64,000 bases of DNA from an uncultured Parabacteroides sp. (GTDB taxonomy: Bacteria; Bacteroidota; Bacteroidia; Bacteroidales; Tannerellaceae): contig NZ_CANTZW010000007.1 of the NCBI RefSeq assembly GCF_947855115.1, positions 1 through 64,000 of the forward strand, in the 5' to 3' direction. A program made the translations under genes and the position numbers. Under the pieces are notes generated by a model. It was given only the letters and a program-made list of their open reading frames with translations. It was not told the origin of the DNA and searched no databases. Numbering within the stretch: the first letter of the stretch is position 1; every line of letters starts with the position of its first letter. Below, piece after piece: positions 34,609 to 44,347 of the stretch.

Positions 34609-36432
34609 CTATTTTTCCTCTAAGACATCTGTTTCCCGGGTAAATCCTTGCTCGAAATAGTTTTTCCTTATTTCCGAGCGGATGACCCGTTGGAAATAAA
34701 AACGGTGATTGTTCCAATGGAACGCCGGGTATTCCGTATTTTGCTTGACGATATTATTCGTGAATATCAACCCGTCCACGGACTTGGCGTATACCAAGGG
34801 CCTGTCGAACGTGAAAAACTCGTTCGCGTCGATTACGATGTTGCTATGGAAGTATTTCCTTTGCGCCGCTAAATCCGGGATTTCCGGATAAATGGAGATG
34901 ATCGCGTTCGTGAATTGGAACATATTCGTCAAGGAATTGATAAACTTGTTCTTGCGGATCAACACGTTCCGGCAGGCACCGGTCTCGAACCAGCCGTTAC
35001 AATCGCCGCACAACAAGATCGCCGTCCCCGAGGTATGATCGAACACGTTGTTCTCGATGATTGTTTGCCGAGGCGTGCTGAACAAGGAGCCGCGGGCACG
35101 GTTATTCCTGATCAGGTTGTCCGAGAACAAGACGCTCGGTGTCCATTCCAGGTTCTCTATACCGAACCCGTTTTCTGCCAGGATCGAGGGGTTTAGTTTA
35201 TCTTTAAATCGAATCTCGAACTCTTTCGCTCCTTGGTAATCCGGTTGGTCTACCGCTTTAATGGAGGTTATTTGATTTTTCTCCCCGATCAATTCCATGG
35301 TTCTGGATTGGATGAACTGTACGGAATCTCCTGCTCGTCCCCATTCAAAACCATACGTTTGCGGGTGCATATACCGGCCTATCAAAGTCCGGTCGTCCAC
35401 CCGGCTTACGACTTTCAGGTAAGTGCCGTGCACATTGATGGCATCGTCCATCATCCCTTCGTATAAGCCATTCCTGGAAATGATCTCTCCTTTACAGGCC
35501 GAGAAATGGGTAGCGTCTGCCTGGGTCGTGAAATACCGGGGATCTTCCTCTCCCCGCAGGCAAACGGAAAAGCGGTCTAACGTGATGTTCTCGCTCATCT
35601 GGGCTAGGAGCCCCATACCTTCGGCGTAATGAACTTGTATGTTCTCCAGTGTCGTGTTTACATCGTGATACATAAAGATGCCGGGAGCTGGGCGTTCCCA
35701 GGATCGCAGGGCGACCACCGTTCCCGGAAGCAAGCGTTTGTCGTTCCATCTCGCGGATTTGATTATCCGGGGCGATATCTCCGCTACGCCCCGCATCCCC
35801 ACGGGGATATCGCTTGTATTATATACCAGGTGGCGACTTTCTTCCTCAAACGCGATGCCCGACTGCGGAACTACGCTCCAGCCTCTTCCCTTGGCGATAA
35901 ATACGCTGTCCTTGATCTCGTATTGTACCCATGGAGCTACCTCGAAGGTGATACCTCCGTGAATCGTATCGTTCTCTATGATTCTCACTTGCGAGATTTG
36001 GGGATCTTGAAAATCTATGCTGAAATTCTTTAAGACACAATTCCTCGAATCCGACAAAGAGACCGGCAGCATCCTGCCATGAAAGATGAACTCCGAGCCC
36101 TGCCCGTCGAATATTATATTCTTCATCCCCTCGAAAGGCAACCCTACTTTTTTCGGGTTCATTTGATCGTGATTCGATATGAAATAGACCCGTTCTGCCG
36201 CGCTATCCGGATAGAATTCATAGCGGCCTTTAGGCATGGTTACGACAATGACCTCGTTTTCCATACATTTCTCCCGTATCTGTCCCAACGCTCTCGCCAT
36301 AGCGGGCGCGTTATCCGCGTCCTTGGCCGGAGATAGGCCATATGCCGATAAATCATACGTCTGCACCGAGGAACAAGCGCCTCCAAACAGGGAATAGAAC
36401 AGGATGACAGTTCCCCATAGATACCACTTCAT
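34609..36432 (-). CDS. GH110 alpha-1,3-galactosidase, lipoprotein
   Basis: The 607-residue protein has a lipoprotein signal peptide (ILFYSLFGGACSS) and a right-handed beta-helix. The stretch TTQADATHFSACKGEIISRN followed by GLYEGMMDDAINVHGTYLKV is characteristic of GH110, whose Bacteroides members remove alpha-1,3-linked galactose from blood-group B or linear glycans. The two adjacent aspartates in MMDDAINVHG are candidate catalytic residues. The lipid anchor places it at the outer membrane. A gut glycan forager fits. It is followed closely by the PAP2 gene. TACATTCG on the minus strand at 36457-36464 may be its -7 element. Confidence 0.85.
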   Translation of the reverse strand: MKWYLWGTVILFYSLFGGACSSVQTYDLSAYGLSPAKDADNAPAMARALGQIREKCMENEVIVVTMPKGRYEFYPDSAAERVYFISNHDQMNPKKVGLPFEGMKNIIFDGQGSEFIFHGRMLPVSLSDSRNCVLKNFSIDFQDPQISQVRIIENDTIHGGITFEVAPWVQYEIKDSVFIAKGRGWSVVPQSGIAFEEESRHLVYNTSDIPVGMRGVAEISPRIIKSARWNDKRLLPGTVVALRSWERPAPGIFMYHDVNTTLENIQVHYAEGMGLLAQMSENITLDRFSVCLRGEEDPRYFTTQADATHFSACKGEIISRNGLYEGMMDDAINVHGTYLKVVSRVDDRTLIGRYMHPQTYGFEWGRAGDSVQFIQSRTMELIGEKNQITSIKAVDQPDYQGAKEFEIRFKDKLNPSILAENGFGIENLEWTPSVLFSDNLIRNNRARGSLFSTPRQTIIENNVFDHTSGTAILLCGDCNGWFETGACRNVLIRKNKFINSLTNMFQFTNAIISIYPEIPDLAAQRKYFHSNIVIDANEFFTFDRPLVYAKSVDGLIFTNNIVKQNTEYPAFHWNNHRFYFQRVIRSEIRKNYFEQGFTRETDVLEEK

Positions 36433-36618
36433 AGAAAATCAATTAAATAATATCCGCGAATGTATGTATTTTGCAGGGTAAGCACGCTAATTATTTACTA
36501 ATATATTTAATCGTGATACATCCTCTATGTTGTATAAGCGGTCAAGTACCAACTCCTTATCATATTTCAGGGGGGCTGGTTTCATGTGGCTACGGCCTCA
36601 TGGTTTCTTGTTGTCGTC

Positions 36619-37818
36619 TTACCTTAGCTTATGGCGGTTGAAATGAGGGCCGGCCTTTATCAAGAAGAAAAGGGTGGATAATACCGTAAGGCAAGCGCCG
36701 AACAAATAGGCGTAATTAAAGCCACCCAGTTCTTGAGCGATACTTCCCCCGGCCATCAGCCCGATACCGATGCCGACATCCCAACTGGTTAGATACGTGG
36801 AAGTGGCCGTACCCCGTTGGTTATTGGGGGCCAGGTTCACGAAGAGAGTGTTGAATGCCGGGAACATGGTTCCGAACGCTACACCCTGCGATAGGGCTAT
36901 GCCTATATAGAGATAAGAGGAAAGCGCCGGGTTCCAATGCGTCAACTCCTTGAGCGCTGCGAGAAGGAAGAACGTGGTAGCCGCCAGATACATCCCGAGG
37001 GAGATAACGAGCGTGATCCGTCCTTTGTCTACTTGCCGTCCGGAGAACAGGCGGGAGACGGCGAGCCCGATGGCCATGAAGGTGAAATAGAGCCCGGAAT
37101 TTACGTTTATCCCGATTTCATCGGCATACATCGCCACATAGGTGGTGGTCATGCCGTATGGGATGGAGAGTAATAATAGGGAGATCCCGGCCCAGGTTCC
37201 TTTCACGAGGAAAAAACGGTCTAATGAGATCGGTTCCCGCTTGACAGGCTGTTTATGAGGACTTTTTACCAGATAAGCCATGGCGAACCCGAGACTTCCG
37301 GACAACAGCGAGCAGGAGAAGATCACGTCATACGAGAAATGTCCCTGCATGAACAACCCGATCATCGGCCCGAAACTCATGGCTATATTGTTGGCCAGCC
37401 CGTAATATCCGATCCCTTCGCCGCGGCGGGAAGAGGGCAGGATGTCGATGAGGATCGTATTCCCGGCTACGGTCACCATGCCGAAAGCGAACCCGTGTAC
37501 GATCCTCAAGGCGATGAACAAGCTGAGCGCCGTAGCGACCATATAGCCTGCGAAGATCGCAGTGAAAATGAAGTAGGCCAACAAATACAGAGGCCTGCGG
37601 GCAAAGGTATCCAACAAATATCCGGCGAACGGACGGATACAGAGTGCCGCCAATGTATAGCACGACAGGATAAAACCGATCATAGACTTACCGATCATGA
37701 AATCTTCCTTCAGGTAAAACGGCAAGATTGGCAAGATCAGGTAAAAAGCGAAGAAAAGCAAGAAATTAGCTGCTAGTATGTAACAGAAACTCGGCGTGAT
37801 CATTTTATCCTTGCTCAT
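36619..37818 (-). CDS. Major facilitator superfamily transporter
   Basis: This 399-residue protein has twelve predicted membrane segments. The MFS loop GRRPLYLLAYF-like feature appears as DTFARRPLYLLAYFIF after segment 2, and LPSSRRGEGIGYYGLANNIAMSFGPMIG marks segments 4-5. It resembles drug or sugar efflux members of the family. The substrate is not known. It is a single leftward gene with a good minus-strand -7 element, TAATTTTG at 37842-37849. Confidence 0.88.
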   Translation of the reverse strand: MSKDKMITPSFCYILAANFLLFFAFYLILPILPFYLKEDFMIGKSMIGFILSCYTLAALCIRPFAGYLLDTFARRPLYLLAYFIFTAIFAGYMVATALSLFIALRIVHGFAFGMVTVAGNTILIDILPSSRRGEGIGYYGLANNIAMSFGPMIGLFMQGHFSYDVIFSCSLLSGSLGFAMAYLVKSPHKQPVKREPISLDRFFLVKGTWAGISLLLLSIPYGMTTTYVAMYADEIGINVNSGLYFTFMAIGLAVSRLFSGRQVDKGRITLVISLGMYLAATTFFLLAALKELTHWNPALSSYLYIGIALSQGVAFGTMFPAFNTLFVNLAPNNQRGTATSTYLTSWDVGIGIGLMAGGSIAQELGGFNYAYLFGACLTVLSTLFFLIKAGPHFNRHKLR

Positions 37819-37841
37819 GGTACTTATCTTTTTCTCGTCTG

Positions 37842-37849
37842 CAAAATTA
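37842..37849 (-). promoter_or_regulatory. Candidate -7 element for the MFS transporter gene
   Basis: The minus strand reads TAATTTTG, matching TAnnTTTG, 24 bases before the start codon. Confidence 0.5.
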
Positions 37850-37949
37850 GTCGATTTGTCATAACTTTGATGTGAAATATATTAATTATTACGAATAAAG
37901 ATCTATAAGACCACTTGGGATTATAGCCGGAACGTGCCGGCCGGATTGC

Positions 37950-40481
37950 CTATATCTGGAAACGGATCGCGACCATGAATTCCCGGGGCCGTATTCGTAC
38001 CCATGAGGTATAGCTTTCCAGCGAGGTATACTCGGTATATCCGTAGGTTCGTTTGTCGAATAGGTTCGTGGCGGTAGCCGTGATCTGCCAACGTTTGGTT
38101 TTCCACCCGATGGAGAGATCGGCGAAAACGGCATTGACCGTTTTGTCTCCCGATACATCGTTGTGGTAATGCTGTAAGGAGAGGCCGGCCTCGAAAGGCG
38201 AGAAGATATAGGAGAGGTGTATTTGCTGGGTGATGTTCCATAAAGGGGTCAACCGGGTATGTTCTCCTATTTTTGTTCCTCCGTATTGAATTTGCGCTTC
38301 ATAGCTGGTCTCCCAGTGGCGGTCGGGGGTCCAGATAATTTTCGGCTCATAGCGCATGAAACGGTAAAGATAGGGTAAACGCTCGCCTTCGCTCATCTGC
38401 TCGGCCTTGTTGATACCGAGCGAGGAGGTGAGGGAAGTCTTTATACCCCAGTCGTAGAATCCTTTGGAGAGTGTGTTTATGGCCGACCAACCGGATGCGT
38501 GGTTAGACAAGGGCAAGAATATCTGTTGTATCTGCCCGTCTTGGATACGCCGTTCGAGGATGCGGTTAGACTCGGTCCGGTTGTGTGTCAGGTTAAGTGT
38601 GGTGAAAAATTCCCGTGGCGTGCTCTTGTATTCTCCGTAAATGGAATAGATCTGTTGTCGTTGGGTCGGGAGGATCTTGCTGTTCCAGACGCTGTTCCGG
38701 TAATCTGTGCGGTAAGGCGTGTCGTATAAATCGGTTATGTTGCCGTATTGTTCCTTGTAAGAGGCGTGGGCCGTGAAGCGCCAAGCGTAATTCAGATTAT
38801 AGATAATAGATAAAGAGGGATCGAGCGATACACGTGAGAAATCGATGCCTGTATATCCTGTCCATTTGAGAGGAAGACTGAGTGAGACCGTCCATTTGTA
38901 GGCGTTCCACTGGTAATCCGGGATGATATAACCTTGCAGGCTTTTCTCTATATTGCTGATCTCGCCGGCGAAGCCCATCGCATACTGCCGTGTGAGCGTA
39001 CCTTTCTTGCGGAGAAACGAGAAAGAGTTGTCGGTATAGAAATCCCGCAGGTCTATCGGGTAGTGGTTACCGTCGAGGATGAGCTTGGCAGAAGCGCTGT
39101 GGTAATGGAGTAAGGAATGGGCCTCCAACGTACAGTTATCCCGGTTCCACAAATGACGGAATTGGTTGCGCAGATTGAGATTCGGTGTCCGGATACGTTG
39201 GTCCAAGGTTGTGTTTTCGCTGGAGGAAAGGCCGTTTGTGATCCGTGAGAGGCTAGACTGCCAGTCTCCGGTTGCCGAGAATTGGTTCTTGAGATACCGC
39301 TCTTGGGTATTATTCTCCAGTCCGATATGGATTTCTGCCCGGTCTGAGCGTATCCGGCTATTGTTTTGCTCGGCGATACGGATTGTATCGTCAGACTGGT
39401 AATAGGTGGTCTCGCTACCTCTTTCTTGCACTTGGAGATCGTGGATGTAACCGGCGTTTATGCGAACTTGCGTTTCTTCGTTGAGTTTATAAAGGCGGTT
39501 GGCGGATAAGCTGTGTATGTCATTGAACAACCACCGTCCTTTCTTTAAATGGACATTGAAATCCGGTTGTTCCAGGAAACCGGGGATCGTTGGCCCGGAT
39601 AGGCGCGAATCAGATGGTTCGGTAAGGGAAGCCTGCTCGTTCGATACGTCTTGCCCGGTGTTATTGCCTTTATATAGATAAGCGGATTGGCTTTTGCGGC
39701 TGATCTGTAATGCGTCCGCACCTCCTTTCCATAAGAGCGGCGATGCTCCCAGGCCCCCTTCTATGTTGATGAGCCAGCGATCCCGGAATTCCGGTTTGAG
39801 CTTGAGGTTCAACGCCACGTTCTCCGTTTTGATTTTTTTCTGTAAGATGCGGATAGGCTGGTGGTTCTCCATCACTTGGACATTTTGTACGGCATCAGCC
39901 CGTAGGTTCTCGCTGATTTGCTTGTATTTCCCGTTCGTGAGATCCAAGCCTTCCACATAGAAATTGGTAATTTGCCTTCCGTTGTAAGAGATCTTGCCGA
40001 GATCGTCGATATCGATACCCGGCAACTTCCGTAATACGTCTTGGATGGATCGATCCTTGGGAGAGAGGAACCGGGTCACGTCGTAGTTGATCGTATCCTG
40101 CCTTCCCCAGACACGTCCGGGCCGGATTTCTACTTCCTTCAAGCTGAATACTTGCGGTTCCAGCTCAAAGTGAAGCGGTAGCCCCGCTTGTACGGCCTGC
40201 CGCTGGGTTTGGTAACCTAGCAGCGAGACTGATACGAAAAGTGAATCCGTTCGCCGGGGATATGGAAGCGTAAACGTCCCTTCCCGGTTGCTTAGCGTAT
40301 AATCGATGGGCAGGGAGGTCTCTGTGTCGCCCCGGGTCAATTGTACGGTCGCTGCGTCTACCGGCAGTCGGCTTTCCTTGTCGATCACGATCCCGCGGAT
40401 GACAGACTGGGCGGTCGCTCCTGCCGGACAGAGCAGCGTAAGTAAACAAAAAGTGTGTATATGTAAAATGATTCGTCTCAT
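37950..40481 (-). CDS. Outer membrane beta-barrel protein, TonB-receptor-like
   Basis: This 843-residue protein has a signal peptide and a carboxypeptidase-regulatory-like domain (VIRGIVIDKESRLPVDAATVQLTRG, residues about 27-110). A plug-like region contains SIQDVLRKLPGIDIDDLGKISYNGRQITNFYVEGLDL. The rest is beta-barrel and ends in an outer membrane-type aromatic residue two from the end (VAIRFQI). It lacks the usual partner lipoprotein of SusC-type receptors. It starts four bases after the GLPGLI gene and is in an operon with it. The pair faces a two-component system that may control it. Confidence 0.85.
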   Translation of the reverse strand: MRRIILHIHTFCLLTLLCPAGATAQSVIRGIVIDKESRLPVDAATVQLTRGDTETSLPIDYTLSNREGTFTLPYPRRTDSLFVSVSLLGYQTQRQAVQAGLPLHFELEPQVFSLKEVEIRPGRVWGRQDTINYDVTRFLSPKDRSIQDVLRKLPGIDIDDLGKISYNGRQITNFYVEGLDLTNGKYKQISENLRADAVQNVQVMENHQPIRILQKKIKTENVALNLKLKPEFRDRWLINIEGGLGASPLLWKGGADALQISRKSQSAYLYKGNNTGQDVSNEQASLTEPSDSRLSGPTIPGFLEQPDFNVHLKKGRWLFNDIHSLSANRLYKLNEETQVRINAGYIHDLQVQERGSETTYYQSDDTIRIAEQNNSRIRSDRAEIHIGLENNTQERYLKNQFSATGDWQSSLSRITNGLSSSENTTLDQRIRTPNLNLRNQFRHLWNRDNCTLEAHSLLHYHSASAKLILDGNHYPIDLRDFYTDNSFSFLRKKGTLTRQYAMGFAGEISNIEKSLQGYIIPDYQWNAYKWTVSLSLPLKWTGYTGIDFSRVSLDPSLSIIYNLNYAWRFTAHASYKEQYGNITDLYDTPYRTDYRNSVWNSKILPTQRQQIYSIYGEYKSTPREFFTTLNLTHNRTESNRILERRIQDGQIQQIFLPLSNHASGWSAINTLSKGFYDWGIKTSLTSSLGINKAEQMSEGERLPYLYRFMRYEPKIIWTPDRHWETSYEAQIQYGGTKIGEHTRLTPLWNITQQIHLSYIFSPFEAGLSLQHYHNDVSGDKTVNAVFADLSIGWKTKRWQITATATNLFDKRTYGYTEYTSLESYTSWVRIRPREFMVAIRFQI

Positions 40482-40485
40482 TTCC

Positions 40486-41355
40486 CTATCGTTCTATCGG
40501 GTTGTACGGCATATTCTTCGGTTGGAAGGGTTTCCCGTTATCGTCTTTCACGGTCACCTTTATTTGCGGGGAGGTAAGGGCGATGTATCCGATCGGATCG
40601 GCCGCATATCGTTCGTAAGCCTTTTGCAGGTCTTTCCGGCTGATCGGCTCGAAATCTTTCCCTCCGAAAAGGATCGGGCTTTTCGCCCGGTTCAGTTCGA
40701 TACCTGTCCCGGTAAAGGTATAATGCCTTTGGCTATCTTGCGCTTTTAGTATTAATCCCGGTAGCCCGCATAGCTTCCAGGGACCGTCGCTTCTGGGTAT
40801 CTCCGGGGTATACCAAGCCTCGTAATCCCGGCCTTTGAAATGACAAATCGCTTTCCTGCAAGGATAGGAGAGGATCGTCATCGTATCGGGAAGCAAGGTC
40901 CATTCCGGGCGTTCCTCCTTTTCTTCGCAACGGAAACGGCTGGCGGCAAGGGCGTCTAAGGTAGTGGTCTTTCCCGCCGGATAATTCTTATAGACTTGCG
41001 CGTTGACTTTCGAGGTGTATTGTCGCAAATGTTCCTTGATAATTTCATGTGAGGCCCCGGCCGCCTTGTCTGCTTCCAGTACGGAGTCTGTGAGAAACTT
41101 GGCGTAACTGTAATAAACGGAACATTTATCGCCTACTTTCAGCATCATCGTCTCCTCTACCTTTTTCTCCGGATGGAGCGTGTCTGGAATGAACGCGGTC
41201 TGGTACTGTACCGTGAAACGTACCTCGTCGATGGGCTTCGCCCTTAAGATATCATTTAGGTTGAAGATGTTGATGGATACTTGCGCATCCATCTTGTTCC
41301 CTATTCCCTGGAGGCCTAGACAAAGAAGGCCGATTGTCGCTATAAATCGTTTCAT
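40486..41355 (-). CDS. GLPGLI-family exported protein
   Basis: This 289-residue protein carries the family-naming motif as GLPGLILKAQD (residues about 210). CRKAICHFKGRDYEAWYTPEIPRSDGPWKLCGLPG is the conserved core. An N-terminal hydrophobic segment (IATIGLLCLGLQGIGNKM) is a likely signal peptide. Members occur beside TonB-type outer membrane proteins in Bacteroidetes; the function is not established. It is first in the two-gene operon, and a minus-strand TACATTCG (41395-41402) is a possible -7 element. Confidence 0.88.
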   Translation of the reverse strand: MKRFIATIGLLCLGLQGIGNKMDAQVSINIFNLNDILRAKPIDEVRFTVQYQTAFIPDTLHPEKKVEETMMLKVGDKCSVYYSYAKFLTDSVLEADKAAGASHEIIKEHLRQYTSKVNAQVYKNYPAGKTTTLDALAASRFRCEEKEERPEWTLLPDTMTILSYPCRKAICHFKGRDYEAWYTPEIPRSDGPWKLCGLPGLILKAQDSQRHYTFTGTGIELNRAKSPILFGGKDFEPISRKDLQKAYERYAADPIGYIALTSPQIKVTVKDDNGKPFQPKNMPYNPIER

Positions 41356-41490
41356 GACGTGTTGATTTTAGAATTTCTTTATCGCGAATGTAGGGGGGCA
41401 ACGAGAGATGGGAAGGCGATTTTTATTACTGAAATATTACTCCCCCGATAAAAGTGATCTCATGTACCTTGTAATCTTGGAGCCGGTATT

Positions 41491-41498
41491 TATCTTTG
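41491..41498 (+). promoter_or_regulatory. Candidate -7 element for the two-component operon
   Basis: TATCTTTG matches TAnnTTTG and lies 16 bases before the kinase start codon. CTTG at 41468-41471, 19 bases upstream, is a weaker -33 match. Confidence 0.55.
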
Positions 41499-41514
41499 CC
41501 GGAAAGGATAGGAT

Positions 41515-42918
41515 ATGGGAAAGAAGATTCGATGGATATGGCTTATCTCGTTGGTCGCGGCTTTGGCTGCGATCGGGGCGCAAGGGTATTGGTTATATAA
41601 CCAGCTTGGCTACGAGAACTCTGTTTGGGCGGAGGAAATCGCCGCGGAGGTACGGAAGGCGGGAGAGGAGGAGTTCCGCATCCGGAAAGAGGAGGCGCAG
41701 ATGAAGAAAGCGACCTACGTGATAGAGCGGAACTCTAAATATGATTCGGAGGAACTGGCAGATAAGATAAAAAACTCGTTCGGGCTGAAGATCGAGCCGA
41801 AGGATACGAGTAGCCTGATCTCTTTCCGGTTGAACCTGAATGCCAACTTGCCGGAGGATAGCCTGTTTGTGGGGGTAGACCGGGCTGTTGTCGAATATTT
41901 CAATCCTTTCGTTACGTCTCGTCTGGATTCTGTCTTATCGCTTCCTTTAGCGGGACTGGCGTATAAGATTCGTCCGTTGGCAGAGGAAGATACCTTGGGC
42001 GGGCGTAACCTGCCGGCTTGGCGGTATGTATCGCGGGATTTATCGCATTCTACCATCGCCGTGAGTTATATGTTCGCCCCGATCGACCGGAAAGGCGTAT
42101 GGGTAGATGTCGTTTTGCCGTTGCATCCGGTGTTGAGCCGGATGGGAGGGCAGTTATTGTTGAGTTTATTCCTTATTTTGTTGGTGTTGACTTGCTTGGG
42201 CCTGCAGATCCGTACGATCTGGGAGCAAATACGGCTGAATGACTTGCGTGAAGGATTCGTGCATACGATGATCCATGAGCTGAAACGCCCGGTCCAGACC
42301 TTGAAGATGTTTGTCTCTTTCTTGAATGATAAGGAGATGCGTACGGATGAGGCCGCGACGGAGCGAGTTCTCCAAGATTCTATGTTTGAGCTAGACAATC
42401 TCTCCGCTTATCTCGGGAAATTGAAGGATATGATATGCGCGGACGGACAGGCGACTTTGTTGAAGCCTTCCTCTTTCAATCTGCCGGCTTTGGTGGAGAG
42501 AGTAGTGCGCCTTACGAATGTGCCGGCGGGAAAAGAGGTCGTGTTCTCTACGGCTTTCCCTCCGGATATGCCGGACGTGACTGCCGATCCGGTGCATCTG
42601 GCGAATGTATTGTCGAATTTGATCGAGAACGCCATCAAGTATTCCGGCCCGGAAGTAACGATCCGTATCGTGGTGCTTTGTAACGGGCGCCAACTTGAAT
42701 GTTCCGTCTCGGACAACGGCTTTGGTATCGCTCCGGAGGAACAGGCGAAAGTATTCGAGAAATTCTATCGTTCTCCCCATTTGCGGGATAGGCAAATACC
42801 CGGTATCGGTTTAGGGCTGAGCTATGTTCGTCAGATCATCGAGGCGCATCGTGGCTCTGTATCCTTGGCAAGCGATTTAGGTAAAGGTACTCGTATAACT
42901 ATAAACTTACCCCTATGA
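41515..42918 (+). CDS. Sensor histidine kinase
   Basis: This 467-residue kinase has membrane segments at residues about 7-27 and 212-232, enclosing a periplasmic sensor of about 185 residues. The histidine box is FVHTMIHELKRPVQTLKMF. The ATPase domain contains NVLSNLIENAIKYS, DNGFGIAPEEQAKVF and GIGLGLSYVRQII. Its gene overlaps the response regulator by four bases. The periplasmic domain next to a divergent outer membrane operon suggests sensing of an envelope signal. It resembles RprX-type kinases of Bacteroides in outline, but no exact match is claimed. Confidence 0.92.
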   Translation: MGKKIRWIWLISLVAALAAIGAQGYWLYNQLGYENSVWAEEIAAEVRKAGEEEFRIRKEEAQMKKATYVIERNSKYDSEELADKIKNSFGLKIEPKDTSSLISFRLNLNANLPEDSLFVGVDRAVVEYFNPFVTSRLDSVLSLPLAGLAYKIRPLAEEDTLGGRNLPAWRYVSRDLSHSTIAVSYMFAPIDRKGVWVDVVLPLHPVLSRMGGQLLLSLFLILLVLTCLGLQIRTIWEQIRLNDLREGFVHTMIHELKRPVQTLKMFVSFLNDKEMRTDEAATERVLQDSMFELDNLSAYLGKLKDMICADGQATLLKPSSFNLPALVERVVRLTNVPAGKEVVFSTAFPPDMPDVTADPVHLANVLSNLIENAIKYSGPEVTIRIVVLCNGRQLECSVSDNGFGIAPEEQAKVFEKFYRSPHLRDRQIPGIGLGLSYVRQIIEAHRGSVSLASDLGKGTRITINLPL

Positions 42919-43598
42919 AGCCCCCTTTGAAAATCCTTTTCGCGGATGATGACTTGAAATACTCCCTTGTCTTGAAACGTTTCCTGGAACGGGAAGGGTA
43001 TGACGTTACCTATACCGGAAATGGCGCGATGGCCTTGGAGCAATACCCTGTCGTAAAGCCGGACTTGGTCTTGCTAGACATCAATATGCCCGGCTTGAAT
43101 GGTTTCGAGGTAGCCGGGAAAATCCGGGCCCGGGATAAGCATGTATTGATCTTTTTTCTCTCCGACCGTTCGGATAAGAGCGATCGCCTGAAAGGGTTTA
43201 GCTTGCGGGGAAACGATTACCTGGCAAAACCTTTCTACCCGGAAGAATTGATCGCCCGTATCAAGGATCGTTTCGGGATCGGCGTCCCGGAATGTGTGCA
43301 AGAGGAAAGCTATCGTTTCGGCAACACGGTCTTCAACTATACCACGAACGAGATCCGTACCGGCAATAATAAAGTGCTGATCACCTCCCGCCAAGCGGAA
43401 TTGCTCCGTGTCTTGGCGATGAACCTGAATCTGGCCGTAGAGCGAGACCTCTTGTTGAACACCGTTTGGGGAAACAACTCGTACACCAACTCCTTGGCCT
43501 TGAACGTCCAGATAACCTATCTCCGCAAGGCTCTCCGCAACGATCCCTCCACCGGTATCATTTCCTTGCCGAAAAAAGGCTATTTGCTCAAAGGCTGA
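42915..43598 (+). CDS. OmpR-family response regulator
   Basis: This 227-residue protein has a receiver domain with the phosphorylated aspartate in LVLLDINMPGLNGFEV and lysine in YLAKPFYPEELIARI. The C-terminal winged-helix DNA-binding domain includes TSRQAELLRVLAMNLNLAVERDLLLNTVWG and LNVQITYLRKALRNDPS. Its ATG overlaps the kinase stop codon. Likely targets are its own operon and the divergent GLPGLI/receptor operon, based only on position. Confidence 0.93.
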   Translation: MKPPLKILFADDDLKYSLVLKRFLEREGYDVTYTGNGAMALEQYPVVKPDLVLLDINMPGLNGFEVAGKIRARDKHVLIFFLSDRSDKSDRLKGFSLRGNDYLAKPFYPEELIARIKDRFGIGVPECVQEESYRFGNTVFNYTTNEIRTGNNKVLITSRQAELLRVLAMNLNLAVERDLLLNTVWGNNSYTNSLALNVQITYLRKALRNDPSTGIISLPKKGYLLKG

Positions 43599-43696
43599 TC
43601 CCTTAAAACCTACTTTATCATGTTGTAGCGCGTAATGAGTTCTTGTAAGAATGCCGTTTTGCAAATCAATTGTTTTTTCTGTTAATAAAGAATCTT

Positions 43697-43704
43697 TATC
43701 TTTG
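43697..43704 (+). promoter_or_regulatory. Candidate -7 element for the DUF4254-GT9 operon
   Basis: TATCTTTG matches TAnnTTTG, 38 bases before the start codon at 43742. TTTT at 43673-43676 is 20 bases upstream, an imperfect -33. Confidence 0.5.
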
Positions 43705-43741
43705 TCCCCAAAGTATTTACAGAAAGAAAACAATTGAACTT

Positions 43742-44347
43742 ATGAATTTCAGCGAACAATGTTTCCGGATTTTCGAGCAAGCTACGGAGGCTTATCACGT
43801 GACTGATAACGTAGATGCCACGGTGCATAACCCGTATGCGGTAAAAAGCATCGAGTTTTACCTTTATCTAAAAAATTGGATCGATGCCGTGCAATGGCAT
43901 TTGGAGGATATCATCCGCGACCCGCATATCGATCCGGTGGAAGCGCTGGCTATCAAACGCCATATCGACAAATCGAATCAAGATCGTACGGATTTGGTGG
44001 AGTTGATCGATAGTTTCTTTCTGGATAAGTATAAGGGCGTGAATGTCTTGCCAAACGCCACGATCAATACGGAAAGCCCGGCTTGGGCGATCGACCGCCT
44101 GTCTATCCTTACGCTAAAGATCCATCATATGCGTGAGGAGGCGAGCCGTCCGGACGCTTCGCCGGAGCATAAGGCTCGTTGCGAGCAAAAATTGGCCGTG
44201 TTGCTGGAGCAGAAGAAGGACTTATCGATGGCTTTGGATCAACTGTTGTCTGACATCCGCGACGGTAAGAAATACATGAAGGTATATAAGCAAATGAAAA
44301 TGTACAACGATCCGGCCCTGAACCCGGTACTGTACGGCAAGAAATAA
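43742..44347 (+). CDS. DUF4254-family protein
   Basis: The 201-residue helical soluble protein matches the DUF4254 family, which in Bacteroidales sits just upstream of heptosyltransferase-type genes. Its role is not known. It opens MNFSEQCFRIFEQATEAYHV and carries VNVLPNATINTESPAWAIDRLSILTLKIHHM in the middle. The ATG at 43742 was chosen because the promoter element lies just upstream. The last base of the stop codon is the first base of the next ATG, so translation is coupled. Confidence 0.85.
   Translation: MNFSEQCFRIFEQATEAYHVTDNVDATVHNPYAVKSIEFYLYLKNWIDAVQWHLEDIIRDPHIDPVEALAIKRHIDKSNQDRTDLVELIDSFFLDKYKGVNVLPNATINTESPAWAIDRLSILTLKIHHMREEASRPDASPEHKARCEQKLAVLLEQKKDLSMALDQLLSDIRDGKKYMKVYKQMKMYNDPALNPVLYGKK

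Noticed and set aside
33818..34717. Longer PAP2 protein starting at 34717
   Set aside because: It would overlap the GH110 gene by more than 100 bases and remove the signal-like N-terminus that starts at 34603.
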